DNA from: Bacteroidia bacterium
GTDB taxonomy: Bacteria; Bacteroidota; Bacteroidia; SpSt-205
Assembly: GCA_026414975.1 (NCBI GenBank)
Contig: JAOAHZ010000003.1
Location: forward strand, 1-64,000
Length of the DNA: 64,000 nucleotides
Direction of reading: 5' to 3'
Notes under the pieces: generated by a model
What the model was told of the DNA's origin: nothing
The model's database searches: none
The model's input: only the letters and a program-made list of their open reading frames with translations
Program-made: the position numbers and the translations under genes
Shown here: positions 33,520 through 41,666 of the stretch, one piece after another
Position numbering within the stretch: the first letter of the stretch is position 1
Layout: every line of letters starts with the position of its first letter

Positions 33520-34182
33520 CTATGCTAATGACTCAAAAGACGCCCTCAGTGCTCCCACCACAGCCTTCCTATCGGACGCCCGAAGCAAGCTATGCCCCGC
33601 CACAATAATATCAGCCCCCTTTACCAAAGGGGCTGTCTCAGGAGTAATGCCCCCATCTACTTCAATCAGCGCTGAAGACCCCACCTGAGCCCGCAAAACC
33701 GCAAGCCGTTGCACCTTCTTAGCCACATAGGGAATCAAACGCTGACCACCAAAGCCTGGATTGACGCTCATCACGCACACTATATCCACTACGGCTAAGA
33801 TATCGGCAAGAAGTTCAACGGGTGTAGCAGGGTTAATGGCGATGCCTGCCCTTTTTCCTAAACGATGAATCTCTTGAACAAGTCTATCCGGATGAGAGGT
33901 AGCCTCCCAGTGAAAGGTGATAATGTCTGCCCCAGCTTGGGCAAAGGGCTCCAAATAAGCCTCGGGCCGCTGAATCATAAGGTGCACATCTAAGGGCAGT
34001 CTTGCATAACGACGGATCGCCTCCACAACAGGCAATCCAAATGAGATATTTGGCACAAACACTCCGTCCATTACATCGCAGTGCAGCCAGTCAGCTCCAA
34101 TAGCCTCCAAATCAGCAATCTCATCTGCCAGCCGCCCAAAGTCTGCAGCTAACAAGGAGGGAGCAATCAAAGGTCGCTTCAC
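33520..34182 (-). CDS. rpe: Ribulose-phosphate 3-epimerase
   Basis: Rpe interconverts ribulose-5-phosphate and xylulose-5-phosphate in the pentose phosphate pathway. The TIM-barrel motifs are all present: IAPSLLAADFGRL, HCDVMDGVFVPNISFG (metal ligands), LDVHLMIQRPE, TFHWEA, MSVNPGFGGQ and VDGGI near the C-terminus, with a final AGHSLLRA loop. The length (220 aa) is normal. Its start overlaps the upstream glycosyltransferase stop by 4 bp (ATGA). Confidence 0.96.
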   Translation of the reverse strand: MKRPLIAPSLLAADFGRLADEIADLEAIGADWLHCDVMDGVFVPNISFGLPVVEAIRRYARLPLDVHLMIQRPEAYLEPFAQAGADIITFHWEATSHPDRLVQEIHRLGKRAGIAINPATPVELLADILAVVDIVCVMSVNPGFGGQRLIPYVAKKVQRLAVLRAQVGSSALIEVDGGITPETAPLVKGADIIVAGHSLLRASDRKAVVGALRASFESLA

Positions 34183-35207
34183 TCGGACAAAGATGGAGAA
34201 AGCTCACCAAGCACGACAGGCTCTGGAAATCTCTCGGGCTTCAGACCCAACTTGTCCAGTAAGAGCCAGTCCAACCAACCCAGAAACGAGGCCGCGTCTG
34301 TACTCAACAAGAGAGCCGTGGAAGACAAGATGACCTTGAGCGTATAGGGACTGGTGCCCGTCCTCTCAGCGAAGACTTGGGCATTTTGCAGAATTTTACG
34401 AAGTGTGCGAAAAATACCCCCCCCCAAAATAGCTGTACCGAAAACAGTCAAACCAACTAAAGCTCCCCCGACTAAGCCACTTCCGAGACCTAAGACCCCA
34501 TAAAATCCATAGATACGCCAGAGCATGCCATACCAATCACGCGGCTCACCAGAGAGAAGGTTATGCCTTCCATACAGACGAACCTTTTTTAGAATGGCTT
34601 TCCAGTTCTCAGTTGGCTCCCAATAACTGATCGCATCCAGAGCAAGAACAACGCGGGGATGAAGATAGCTAACTCGCTGTCGGAAGTCGGAATCTTCTCG
34701 AGCTCGCCAAGGACGAAATCCTCCGACCCTTTCCCAGAGGTCTTTGCGAAAAGCTACACAAGCTACGGGATGGGCACATACCTTTTTACCACTTTGGAGA
34801 CGGTGGACGAAAGGAGGAACCAGCAAAAGCAAATACAGGCTACTCGTAAAGGTTTGCGGTACAACCTCTAAATATCCCTGTACCAGATCAGCGTACCCCT
34901 CCAATAGAGGGCTTATAAGTCGCTCTAAAGCCGTTTCAGACGCTCTCATACTAGCATCCCAACAGGCGATAATCGGGTATCTTGCATGAACAATTCCAAT
35001 GTTTCGCGCTTGTCCAGGATAAGCTCGATTCGTGCATATAACGCGCGCACCGGCTTGAGCCGCTACATGAGCAGTATTGTCGGTAGACCCGGCGTCCACG
35101 ACAATAATTTCCGCTGGCGGTTGCGTTTGAGCCCGCAGACTATGAATGAGCCGAACGATATTATGAGCTTCATTCATGGCTGGAACCACGACACTTACAG
35201 GGAGCAT
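34179..35207 (-). CDS. Family 2 glycosyltransferase with C-terminal membrane segments
   Basis: A 342-residue GT2 protein. The GT-A nucleotide-binding domain begins PVSVVVPAMNEAHNIVRLI and has VVDAGSTDNT and a CWDASMRAS region replacing the DxD. An acceptor loop FRPWRAREDSDFRQR follows. After residue ~230 there are two hydrophobic segments (YGFYGVLGLGSGLVGGALVGLTVFGTAIL and ILSSTALLLSTDAASFLGWL). It probably transfers a sugar to a lipid-linked or surface glycan at the inner membrane. Donor and acceptor are unknown. Confidence 0.85.
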   Translation of the reverse strand: MLPVSVVVPAMNEAHNIVRLIHSLRAQTQPPAEIIVVDAGSTDNTAHVAAQAGARVICTNRAYPGQARNIGIVHARYPIIACWDASMRASETALERLISPLLEGYADLVQGYLEVVPQTFTSSLYLLLLVPPFVHRLQSGKKVCAHPVACVAFRKDLWERVGGFRPWRAREDSDFRQRVSYLHPRVVLALDAISYWEPTENWKAILKKVRLYGRHNLLSGEPRDWYGMLWRIYGFYGVLGLGSGLVGGALVGLTVFGTAILGGGIFRTLRKILQNAQVFAERTGTSPYTLKVILSSTALLLSTDAASFLGWLDWLLLDKLGLKPERFPEPVVLGELSPSLSE

Positions 35208-36346
35208 AGCTCGGTGTAAAGTTGCTCGTAAAGCTGATTGATTTGCGTATACGATAGGGAAGATAAAATCTTGCGTCGTCCTGCCGAGCCCATCTGAAGG
35301 CGAAGTTCGGGAGATAGGGTCAGCCGTCGTAGCCCCTCATAGATAATTTCAGGGTCAGGGTAGGGGATAAGCCATGCCGTCTTTTGATGCTCTAGGAGTT
35401 CCTTAGCCCCCGAGACCTCAGTGATGAGTAAAGCCCTCTCCATAGCTAAGGTTTCTACCATCACCTGAGGAAATGCCTCTGAGTAGCTGGGATGAGCTAC
35501 CATATCCACTGCTGCTAAAAGAGTCCGAATGGTTTCGCCCCGCTGCCACCCCAAAAACCGAACTTTCTCTCGTAGGGGTTGAGCTTTTTCTTTCAAAGCG
35601 GGGGTATCCGGTCCCTCTCCGATGAACCACAGTTCTACTGTTGGTATTTCGGCTTGAAGTTTGGAAAAGGCATCCAAGAGCTCTATTTGCCCCTTTTGAA
35701 AGCGATGAGTGCCGATATTAGCTATCAAGGTCATTTCCTCAGGTACCCCATAGAACTCACGAATCTTCCGTCGCTCCTCAACTGAGGCAGGCTGATACTT
35801 AGGGGCTTCAAACTCAAAACCATATGGAATTTCTACAATTCTCGGAAGACGCACTGAACTGTGCAGTCGCTCTACACAGACTCGTATAGTTCGGGTAGGC
35901 ACCAATAAAGCATCCGCTTGGTTATAGCAGAATTGTTCTAAACGCAAAAGAATCTGAGTTTTCCATCCTCCTACTCGTATCACATCTTCAGTGTAGTGAC
36001 GATGAAGGATGAACCGCACTTTTGGGTACAGTTTCTTAGCCAAAGCTCCCACGACACCCTCCCAAAAATGGTGGGTGTGAAGAATATCTATCTGCCTCTC
36101 TCTGAGAAGCTGGACTAACCTGAGTGCCGCCTTCAAGTAAGCTGAATAAGACCGCATAGAAGGGACTCGGAGGAGATGACAAGGTATGTTTATACTTTCG
36201 TACTCAGGGGATTGGATATTGGCCTCAGCCTCAAACGTAGCCACTTCTATCTCAAAGCGAGCTCGGGGTAAGTGACGCACGACAGTGTCTATGAAGTCGT
36301 ACCGATTAATAACCCGAGCCAAATGAAGAACACGCAAAGGCTTCAT
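35195..36346 (-). CDS. Family 4 glycosyltransferase (GT-B)
   Basis: A 383-residue GT-B fold enzyme. The N-terminal domain begins MKPLRVLHLARVINRYDF and contains ILHTHHFWEGVVGALAKKL. The C-terminal donor domain has LIANIGTHRFQKGQIELLDAF, FIGEGPD and the EX7E-type segment VAHPSYSEAFPQVMVETLAME. These are the marks of GT4 retaining transferases. The start at 36346 is chosen because the frame before it has no similarity and overlaps the divergent peptidase gene, and a TACTTTTG box lies 8 nt upstream. It overlaps the GT2 gene by 13 bp and forms an operon with it and rpe. Confidence 0.9.
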   Translation of the reverse strand: MKPLRVLHLARVINRYDFIDTVVRHLPRARFEIEVATFEAEANIQSPEYESINIPCHLLRVPSMRSYSAYLKAALRLVQLLRERQIDILHTHHFWEGVVGALAKKLYPKVRFILHRHYTEDVIRVGGWKTQILLRLEQFCYNQADALLVPTRTIRVCVERLHSSVRLPRIVEIPYGFEFEAPKYQPASVEERRKIREFYGVPEEMTLIANIGTHRFQKGQIELLDAFSKLQAEIPTVELWFIGEGPDTPALKEKAQPLREKVRFLGWQRGETIRTLLAAVDMVAHPSYSEAFPQVMVETLAMERALLITEVSGAKELLEHQKTAWLIPYPDPEIIYEGLRRLTLSPELRLQMGSAGRRKILSSLSYTQINQLYEQLYTELCSL

Positions 36347-36349
36347 AAA

Positions 36350-36371
36350 CGCCACAAAAGTATAAGTGGCG
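36350..36371. promoter_or_regulatory. Inverted repeat in a divergent promoter region, candidate operator
   Basis: CGCCAC (36350-36355) and GTGGCG (36366-36371) form a 6-bp inverted repeat with a 10-nt spacer. It surrounds the -7 box of the glycosyltransferase operon and lies just upstream of that of the M43 peptidase. A regulator binding here would control both. The regulator is not identified. Confidence 0.35.
36355..36362 (-). promoter_or_regulatory. -7 promoter box (TACTTTTG) of the glycosyltransferase-rpe operon
   Basis: A perfect TAnnTTTG match, 8 nt before the ATG at 36346. A GTTG lies 17 nt upstream of the box at the -33 position. Confidence 0.65.
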
Positions 36372-36390
36372 GTACAAGGCAACTTCTTCA

Positions 36391-36398
36391 TATATTTG
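36391..36398 (+). promoter_or_regulatory. -7 promoter box (TATATTTG) of the M43 peptidase gene
   Basis: A perfect TAnnTTTG match ending 6 nt before the ATG at 36405. No TTTG is seen at the -33 position. Confidence 0.65.
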
Positions 36399-36404
36399 CC
36401 TCGT

Positions 36405-39400
36405 ATGCGAAGGCAAAATATTCTTTTATTCGGCCTCTTAGCTGGCTTGCACGCACAGCGAGAGTGGATCCGCTGCGGTACTATGCAAGTGGATAGCATG
36501 ATGCGTTCCCTTTATCCAAGCTGGCCAAAGTTGGAGATGTACGAACCGCTTCTCAGGGAAAAAGTAGCAGAGAAAAAGGCTCTTTTAGAACGAGCCCGAG
36601 TGATTGGAGGGGTGTATCGAATCCCCGTCGTGGTTCATGTGATCCATAATGGCGAACCTCTCGGTACAGGCACCAATATCCCTGATAATAATATTCACCA
36701 TCAGATACAGGTGCTGAATGAAGATTTTCGTCGCATGCCAGGGACGCCGGGCTGGAATAATCATCCTGATGGAGCCGATGTGCAGGTCGAATTCGTCCTG
36801 GCTAAAAGGGATCCAAATGGTAATCCTACTACAGGGATCGTGCGATGGAATCGGAATACCCAAGGATGGACTGCCCCGCCCTATAGCACGGCCTACATGG
36901 ATGGAACCATAAAGCCTGCTACCCAGTGGGATCCGAGCCGCTATCTAAATATCTGGGTGGCTAATCTGGCGAGTGGGCTGCTGGGGTATGCGCAGTTTCC
37001 CGATGCCTCTGGGCTGCTGGGCCTGCCAGGCGATGAAGGTATGGGGCCTTGCAATGTTGCGGCCAATACCGATGGGGTCGTTATGCTAAGTAGTGCCTTT
37101 GGCAGTGCCTTGAAGGGCTCCACAGGTCTTAGTGCCCCCTATCATTTAGGACGCACCCTGACCCATGAAGTAGGACACTGGCTGGGGCTGCGTCACATAT
37201 GGGGAGATAATGCGACGCCAGGGGATTGCACCCCAGATGATTTCTGCGACGATACCCCTCCGTGTAGCGATCCCCACTATGGGTGCCAGGCCAATCCTAC
37301 CTCCTGCATCCCCGGCGTGCGGCGCATGATAGAAAACTACATGGACTATTCGGACGATGCCTGCATGAATCTATTCACTCTGGACCAAGCCTTACGCATG
37401 CGGGTAGTGTTAGAATACTGCCCCCGCCGACGAACTCTCATCACCTCCCCTGCTCTCGTGCCCCCTGCTACCGTGGATGCAGCTCTGATTGAACTGCCTA
37501 TTCCACAAGACCTCTGTCCAGGCACTTACACGATTAGCACCACTCTGCGCAATAATGGAACCAATACTCTCACCAGCATACCCGTCGCCTACAGAATCAA
37601 TAATGGAGCGTGGCAGACTCAGACTTGGACGGGTAGTTTAGCTGGCGGCGCCACGACCTCTTTTGGTCTCTCAGGCATCAACCTAACCACGCCAGGCGAG
37701 TATACCTTTACCGCCTGTTCTAACTTAGCCTCCGATCCTGACCGCACCGAGGACACTGTCACCACTCGCTTCGTCGTTCATGATGGCTTTTACCCCCTAT
37801 ATGAAACCTTTGAACATGGCTGGGAAGGGCAGCCTATTCCCCCAAATCTATGGCGCGTAGTAAACCCAGATAACGACTGTTACACTTGGCGCCCTGCTCA
37901 CTGCACGGGTAGAAACGGACAACGCACCATCGCTATGTATGTGAATTGCTGGGCTTACAGCCAAACAGGGCGGCGAGATGAACTCTATACACCCCTCATA
38001 GACCTAACTAGCGCTCCAGCGGGCGTACAGTTGAGTTTCGACGTAGCTTACCGCCGATATGACAACACAAGCACCGATGAACTACGAGTAGAAGTAGCGA
38101 CAAATTGCGGCACAAGCTGGGCAGCTACCCCGCTTTTCCAACAGTCTGGCGCCGCTTTAGCCACTGGAGCCAATACTACAGCTCGGTTTGTACCCAGCGC
38201 CGCAAGCGAATGGCAAACCCGCACCGTGAGCCTGAACAGTTATATAGGCCAGCGCATTCGCCTCCGGTTTGTTACCATCAATCAATACGGCAACTGCATC
38301 TGGATAGATAATGTGCGCATCACCCATCAACCGATGGTGGCTTGGGCCGATTCAGGTCAAGTTATGCGGGAAGAGCTCAGCTGGCCTCCATTAGCTGGCG
38401 ACTGTCGCCGCTATCGAGACATACAGATACCGGTACAGATATCTGCCGCCCCCTCCGCTAATGTAACCGTAGCGATAAGCGCCGCCTCTACCAGTACAGC
38501 CCGAAATGGCATAGATTTCGCTATTCAGACCCCCACTCTAACCTTCCCTGCGGGTAGCACTACCCCTGTCAATGCAGTCCTACGCGTCTTTGATGACCAG
38601 GCCATAGAGCCCCTTCGTTATGCTGACCTTACCCTTACTGTAGTCAGCGGACCCGCCACCGTAGCCCTAAATCGCCGAACTTATCGCCTCTGGATAGAAG
38701 ACAACGACTTCTTTCCGCCCGAAGTGATCCTTTATCAGCAGGACTTTGAGACGACGCCCACGGGATTCACACAAGTCGTCATAACTAGCGGCAGTAATGA
38801 ATGGGTTCGTGGCACGGGTGCGAACATGGGTTCGGGAAATGCCCTTTATATCTCTAATAACCCAGCTGGAAGCCCTCCTCCCCATCAGTACAGTACCAAT
38901 TCCATCAGTCGCGTCGCCGCCGTATCCCCCGCCATAAATACGACTGGGGCTACAAACTTAGTACTAGCTTTTGACGTACTAGTGGGCGGGGAATATACAT
39001 CGGCTATTCTTGAAGACTTCGGACGACTCTTTTATTCCACTACTTCGGCTACCAGTGGATTTCAACCTCTAATAGGCTGTGCTTGGGCTAACAATACCTG
39101 CCTCCTTGCAAGTATGCTGCGCGCGCAAAGCTTATACGGCTACCCCAATCAGGTAAGACGCATTGTAGTGCCGCTTCCCTCTGTTACATGGAATCAACCT
39201 AATCTATGGCTAGCGTGGCGCTGGGATAACGAAGGAACTGGAGGTACTCAGCCTCCCCTTGCTATAGATAACATCGTCCTCTACGGACGCCGAACGCCCA
39301 ACATTGAAAGCTCCTTAGCCTCAACGACCGTCTACTGCGGCCCAGGAGACTCTCTTTATGCATACAGCAATGCCGACGGAGAACTCATGCTGCGCTGGGT

Positions 39401-40082
39401 AAATCAGGGTACAGCAAACTATGGTTGTACCCAGATTCAGATAGACAGAGTAGGAACCTCCGCTCAGGCTCTTCGACCCCTCCATACACCTGCCCAGTAT
39501 GTAACCGATAAGACTTTCCGCATCCTCCCAGCGGCTAACTCTATCAACCCCTACAACATTACCCTCTATTATACCAACGCTGAGGTAAGCGGATATGAAA
39601 CAGAAACAAGCCAAACTTGGAGCTCTGGACCCTATGTCGTCAAAACAGCTGGAAGCATCGCAAGTGAGTATTCGGCGCCTTCCCCTACTTATCAACTTAG
39701 CTCAGTCCGAGCCGTAGGCTCCTATGGAACGACGGGACGATGGATATGGGGTAGCTTCAACGAGCTGTCTGGATTTGCGGCTGGAGCTCCGCCCCCTCTT
39801 GCTTACGAAGAGAAGGTCTATGGCTCTGAACCTCATGCCCACGCGACCTTTTGGATCAGCTCACCTATCACCCGCGAAGTTGTCGTAGGAGCTGAAGCTT
39901 CATTTTACCGGCTTCGGCTGATGTCCTTAGAGGGCAAGGTGGTGTGGGAGATTTCAGGGGAGTTTGAGCCGGGTCAGTACACCTTTCCTGTACCTTCCCT
40001 TCCATCAGGTGTCTATGTGGGGCAGTGGCTCGGTCCTAATGGAGAGATTTTCGCCCAGCAGAAGGTCTTGGTCTTCCCTTAA
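36405..40082 (+). CDS. Secreted M43 (pappalysin/cytophagalysin) metallopeptidase with type IX sorting domain
   Basis: A 1225-residue exported protein. The signal peptide is RRQNILLFGLLAGLHAQ. A propeptide-like stretch precedes the M43 catalytic domain with the extended zinc motif HEVGHWLGLRH (H254, E255, H258, H264) and the downstream Met-turn region ENYMDYSDDACMNLFT. Cysteine-rich loops (CTPDDFCDDTPPC) match the M43B group. C-terminal to this are a CARDB-like domain (~365-450), two galactose-binding or MAM-like choice-of-anchor domains with DELRVEVATNCG and an IDNV/IDNI ending, and a Calx-beta-like segment. A ~80-residue C-terminal sorting domain ends in FAQQKVLVFP. I infer type IX secretion and extracellular protein degradation. 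Confidence 0.92.
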   Translation: MRRQNILLFGLLAGLHAQREWIRCGTMQVDSMMRSLYPSWPKLEMYEPLLREKVAEKKALLERARVIGGVYRIPVVVHVIHNGEPLGTGTNIPDNNIHHQIQVLNEDFRRMPGTPGWNNHPDGADVQVEFVLAKRDPNGNPTTGIVRWNRNTQGWTAPPYSTAYMDGTIKPATQWDPSRYLNIWVANLASGLLGYAQFPDASGLLGLPGDEGMGPCNVAANTDGVVMLSSAFGSALKGSTGLSAPYHLGRTLTHEVGHWLGLRHIWGDNATPGDCTPDDFCDDTPPCSDPHYGCQANPTSCIPGVRRMIENYMDYSDDACMNLFTLDQALRMRVVLEYCPRRRTLITSPALVPPATVDAALIELPIPQDLCPGTYTISTTLRNNGTNTLTSIPVAYRINNGAWQTQTWTGSLAGGATTSFGLSGINLTTPGEYTFTACSNLASDPDRTEDTVTTRFVVHDGFYPLYETFEHGWEGQPIPPNLWRVVNPDNDCYTWRPAHCTGRNGQRTIAMYVNCWAYSQTGRRDELYTPLIDLTSAPAGVQLSFDVAYRRYDNTSTDELRVEVATNCGTSWAATPLFQQSGAALATGANTTARFVPSAASEWQTRTVSLNSYIGQRIRLRFVTINQYGNCIWIDNVRITHQPMVAWADSGQVMREELSWPPLAGDCRRYRDIQIPVQISAAPSANVTVAISAASTSTARNGIDFAIQTPTLTFPAGSTTPVNAVLRVFDDQAIEPLRYADLTLTVVSGPATVALNRRTYRLWIEDNDFFPPEVILYQQDFETTPTGFTQVVITSGSNEWVRGTGANMGSGNALYISNNPAGSPPPHQYSTNSISRVAAVSPAINTTGATNLVLAFDVLVGGEYTSAILEDFGRLFYSTTSATSGFQPLIGCAWANNTCLLASMLRAQSLYGYPNQVRRIVVPLPSVTWNQPNLWLAWRWDNEGTGGTQPPLAIDNIVLYGRRTPNIESSLASTTVYCGPGDSLYAYSNADGELMLRWVNQGTANYGCTQIQIDRVGTSAQALRPLHTPAQYVTDKTFRILPAANSINPYNITLYYTNAEVSGYETETSQTWSSGPYVVKTAGSIASEYSAPSPTYQLSSVRAVGSYGTTGRWIWGSFNELSGFAAGAPPPLAYEEKVYGSEPHAHATFWISSPITREVVVGAEASFYRLRLMSLEGKVVWEISGEFEPGQYTFPVPSLPSGVYVGQWLGPNGEIFAQQKVLVFP

Positions 40083-40168
40083 GTCGCAAAGGACCAAAAA
40101 TCTCGCTGTGGAAAGATGGGTAGCCCTTATACCTCTCAAAACCTTTCGGAATCGCCAAAGACCCTTGG

Positions 40169-40193
40169 ATAGAAAGGTTGCGTGCCTTTCTAT
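40169..40193. terminator. Hairpin downstream of the M43 gene (first of two)
   Basis: ATAGAAAGG and CCTTTCTAT form a perfect 9-bp stem with loop TTGCGTG, 87 bp after the stop codon. A second hairpin starts one base after it. Together they could end the long peptidase mRNA, though neither has a U-tract. Confidence 0.45.
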
Positions 40194-40194
40194 A

Positions 40195-40215
40195 GCCTGA
40201 GAGGCATCCTCAGGC
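40195..40215. terminator. Second tandem hairpin downstream of the M43 gene
   Basis: GCCTGAG and CTCAGGC form a perfect 7-bp stem with a 7-nt loop. It is separated by a single base from the 40169-40193 hairpin. Confidence 0.4.
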
Positions 40216-40323
40216 AGACAGACAGAGATATCAGCAAATAAGTAGGGGCTGCAACTTTCCGACGCTGCGCTTAGCGATTTGACGGCTTTTCTCTTCGGTA
40301 CCCCTCTACCCAGACAACTGGTG

Positions 40324-40360
40324 GGGGGGCGGCAGCCACCGCAGGTGGCTGCCGCCCCCC
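40324..40360. repeat. GC-rich palindromic repeat, copy 3 (variant)
   Basis: A perfect 17-bp inverted repeat (GGGGGGCGGCAGCCACC and complement) with loop GCA. It shares the GGGCGGCAGCC core with copies 1 and 2, but its loop-proximal and outer bases differ while remaining complementary, the pattern of compensatory change. It lies between the convergent M43 peptidase and the secreted protein gene at 40396, in a 313-bp gap that otherwise holds only the two hairpins at 40169-40215. Confidence 0.8.
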
Positions 40361-40395
40361 TCATCCATCCCCCCGCAGCTTCTCCCAACCCAACT

Positions 40396-41643
40396 CTAAG
40401 TCTTCATCTTCTTCCGCTTAGCCGCAGGAAATAGGACATTGTTGAGAATAAGCCGATACCCCGGCGAAGTAGGGTATTTGCTGACATCCGTAGGAGGCTC
40501 TTCTACAAAGTGCTGGTAGTCCTCAGGATCATGCCCTCCATAAAAGGTCCAGAACCCTCGCCCCAAAACTCCGTGAATATATCGGGCTTCGGATAAAGCC
40601 GCGTATTCACCCATCACCACCACATGCGGCTTGAGCAGATGCATTTCGTATCCCGTGGTTTGACCATAAAACCCTTTTATGACGGAACGATGATTCTGGC
40701 AGAGCATAGTAGGAATAGGGTCCCATTTGGCAGAGAATTCTCGGAGGGTAAAATAATCCTGTTCCTCTCGGACTTGTCGCCGCCTCTCTCCTGTGTCTAT
40801 GTCGGAAAACTCATAGTCATATGGACTGAGGCGCACGGTGAAGTTCTGGAAGGCGATACAGGGGTCATAGCGAAGCTTGGTATTAGCGAGGGCATCTGCC
40901 GGCGTGCCGTCGTAGATTTCACCGACTATGTCTATGCCTTCGGCAGCTAAGGCGATGTCGTAGGTATCGGTGGCAGAGCACATAGCGAATAGAAAGCCTC
41001 CATTCACTACCCATTCTCGGAGTTTTTTGACTATGGCCAGCTTGAGGTCAGGTACACGGCGGTAGCCCCAACGGGCAGCAATATAAGAAAGCTCTCGGGT
41101 CATCGCTTTATACCAGGGCTTATCGCGAAAGGTGTAGAACTTCCCGTATTGCCCCGTGAAGTCCTCATGATGTAAATGTATCCAGTCGTATTCAGCGAGC
41201 TTACCCGACAGGATTTCATCGTCGTAGATGACATCGTAGGGAATCTCGGCGTAAAGCAAGACGAGCTGAACAGCATCATCCCACGGTTCGGCTGACCGAG
41301 GGGCATAAACAGCCACCCGTGGCGCTTTCTCTAAGCGAACTACATCCATATTTACTTCTGGGCGGCTGATGTAGCTTAGCATCTCTCCGTAAGCACCTAT
41401 GGAGAGAGGTTCATAACGGATTTGTCGCCTTTCAAGCTCTGCCAAAGCCCATCCCGTCTCTAAGAAAGCAAAGCTACCCCCCCGATAGTTGAGAAGCCAA
41501 TCTACATTGACCCCCCGGGTAAGCAAGCCGTAAACCAATCCATAAGCGCGCAGATGCTGAGATTGGGTCTCGTCCATCGGAATGAGAATGTACTGTGCGC
41601 GCAGATGGAAGAGCAGGCTAAACGCCAAGGGTAGATACCTCAT
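40396..41643 (-). CDS. Secreted Bacteroidota protein of unknown function (commonly mislabelled asparagine synthetase B)
   Basis: A 415-residue protein with signal peptide RYLPLAFSLLFHLRAQ. The mature start YILIPMDETQSQHLRAYGL and the motif WLLNYRGGSF recur in a Bacteroidota family that I recall being labelled 'asparagine synthetase B' in databases. None of the AsnB domains is visible: there is no N-terminal Cys2 nucleophile and no SGGxDS ATP-binding motif. A central region (APRSAEPWDDAVQLVLLYAEIPYDVIYDDEI, WIHLHHEDFTGQY) resembles a class I glutamine-amidotransferase-like fold without its catalytic cysteine triad. The conserved DPEDYQHFV and NNVLFPAAKRKK lie near the C-terminus. It is exported, so a synthetase role is implausible. 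Transcribed alone. Confidence 0.7.
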   Translation of the reverse strand: MRYLPLAFSLLFHLRAQYILIPMDETQSQHLRAYGLVYGLLTRGVNVDWLLNYRGGSFAFLETGWALAELERRQIRYEPLSIGAYGEMLSYISRPEVNMDVVRLEKAPRVAVYAPRSAEPWDDAVQLVLLYAEIPYDVIYDDEILSGKLAEYDWIHLHHEDFTGQYGKFYTFRDKPWYKAMTRELSYIAARWGYRRVPDLKLAIVKKLREWVVNGGFLFAMCSATDTYDIALAAEGIDIVGEIYDGTPADALANTKLRYDPCIAFQNFTVRLSPYDYEFSDIDTGERRRQVREEQDYFTLREFSAKWDPIPTMLCQNHRSVIKGFYGQTTGYEMHLLKPHVVVMGEYAALSEARYIHGVLGRGFWTFYGGHDPEDYQHFVEEPPTDVSKYPTSPGYRLILNNVLFPAAKRKKMKT

Positions 41644-41647
41644 GATA

Positions 41648-41655
41648 CAAATATA
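41648..41655 (-). promoter_or_regulatory. -7 promoter box (TATATTTG) of the secreted protein gene
   Basis: A perfect TAnnTTTG match ending 4 nt before the ATG at 41643. It lies in the 23-bp gap after the RNase G stop codon. Confidence 0.65.
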
Positions 41656-41666
41656 CCTTTATTTAG

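Noticed and set aside
40396-41643. Asparagine synthetase B assignment
   Set aside because: Neither the glutaminase nor the synthetase motif is present and the protein has a signal peptide.
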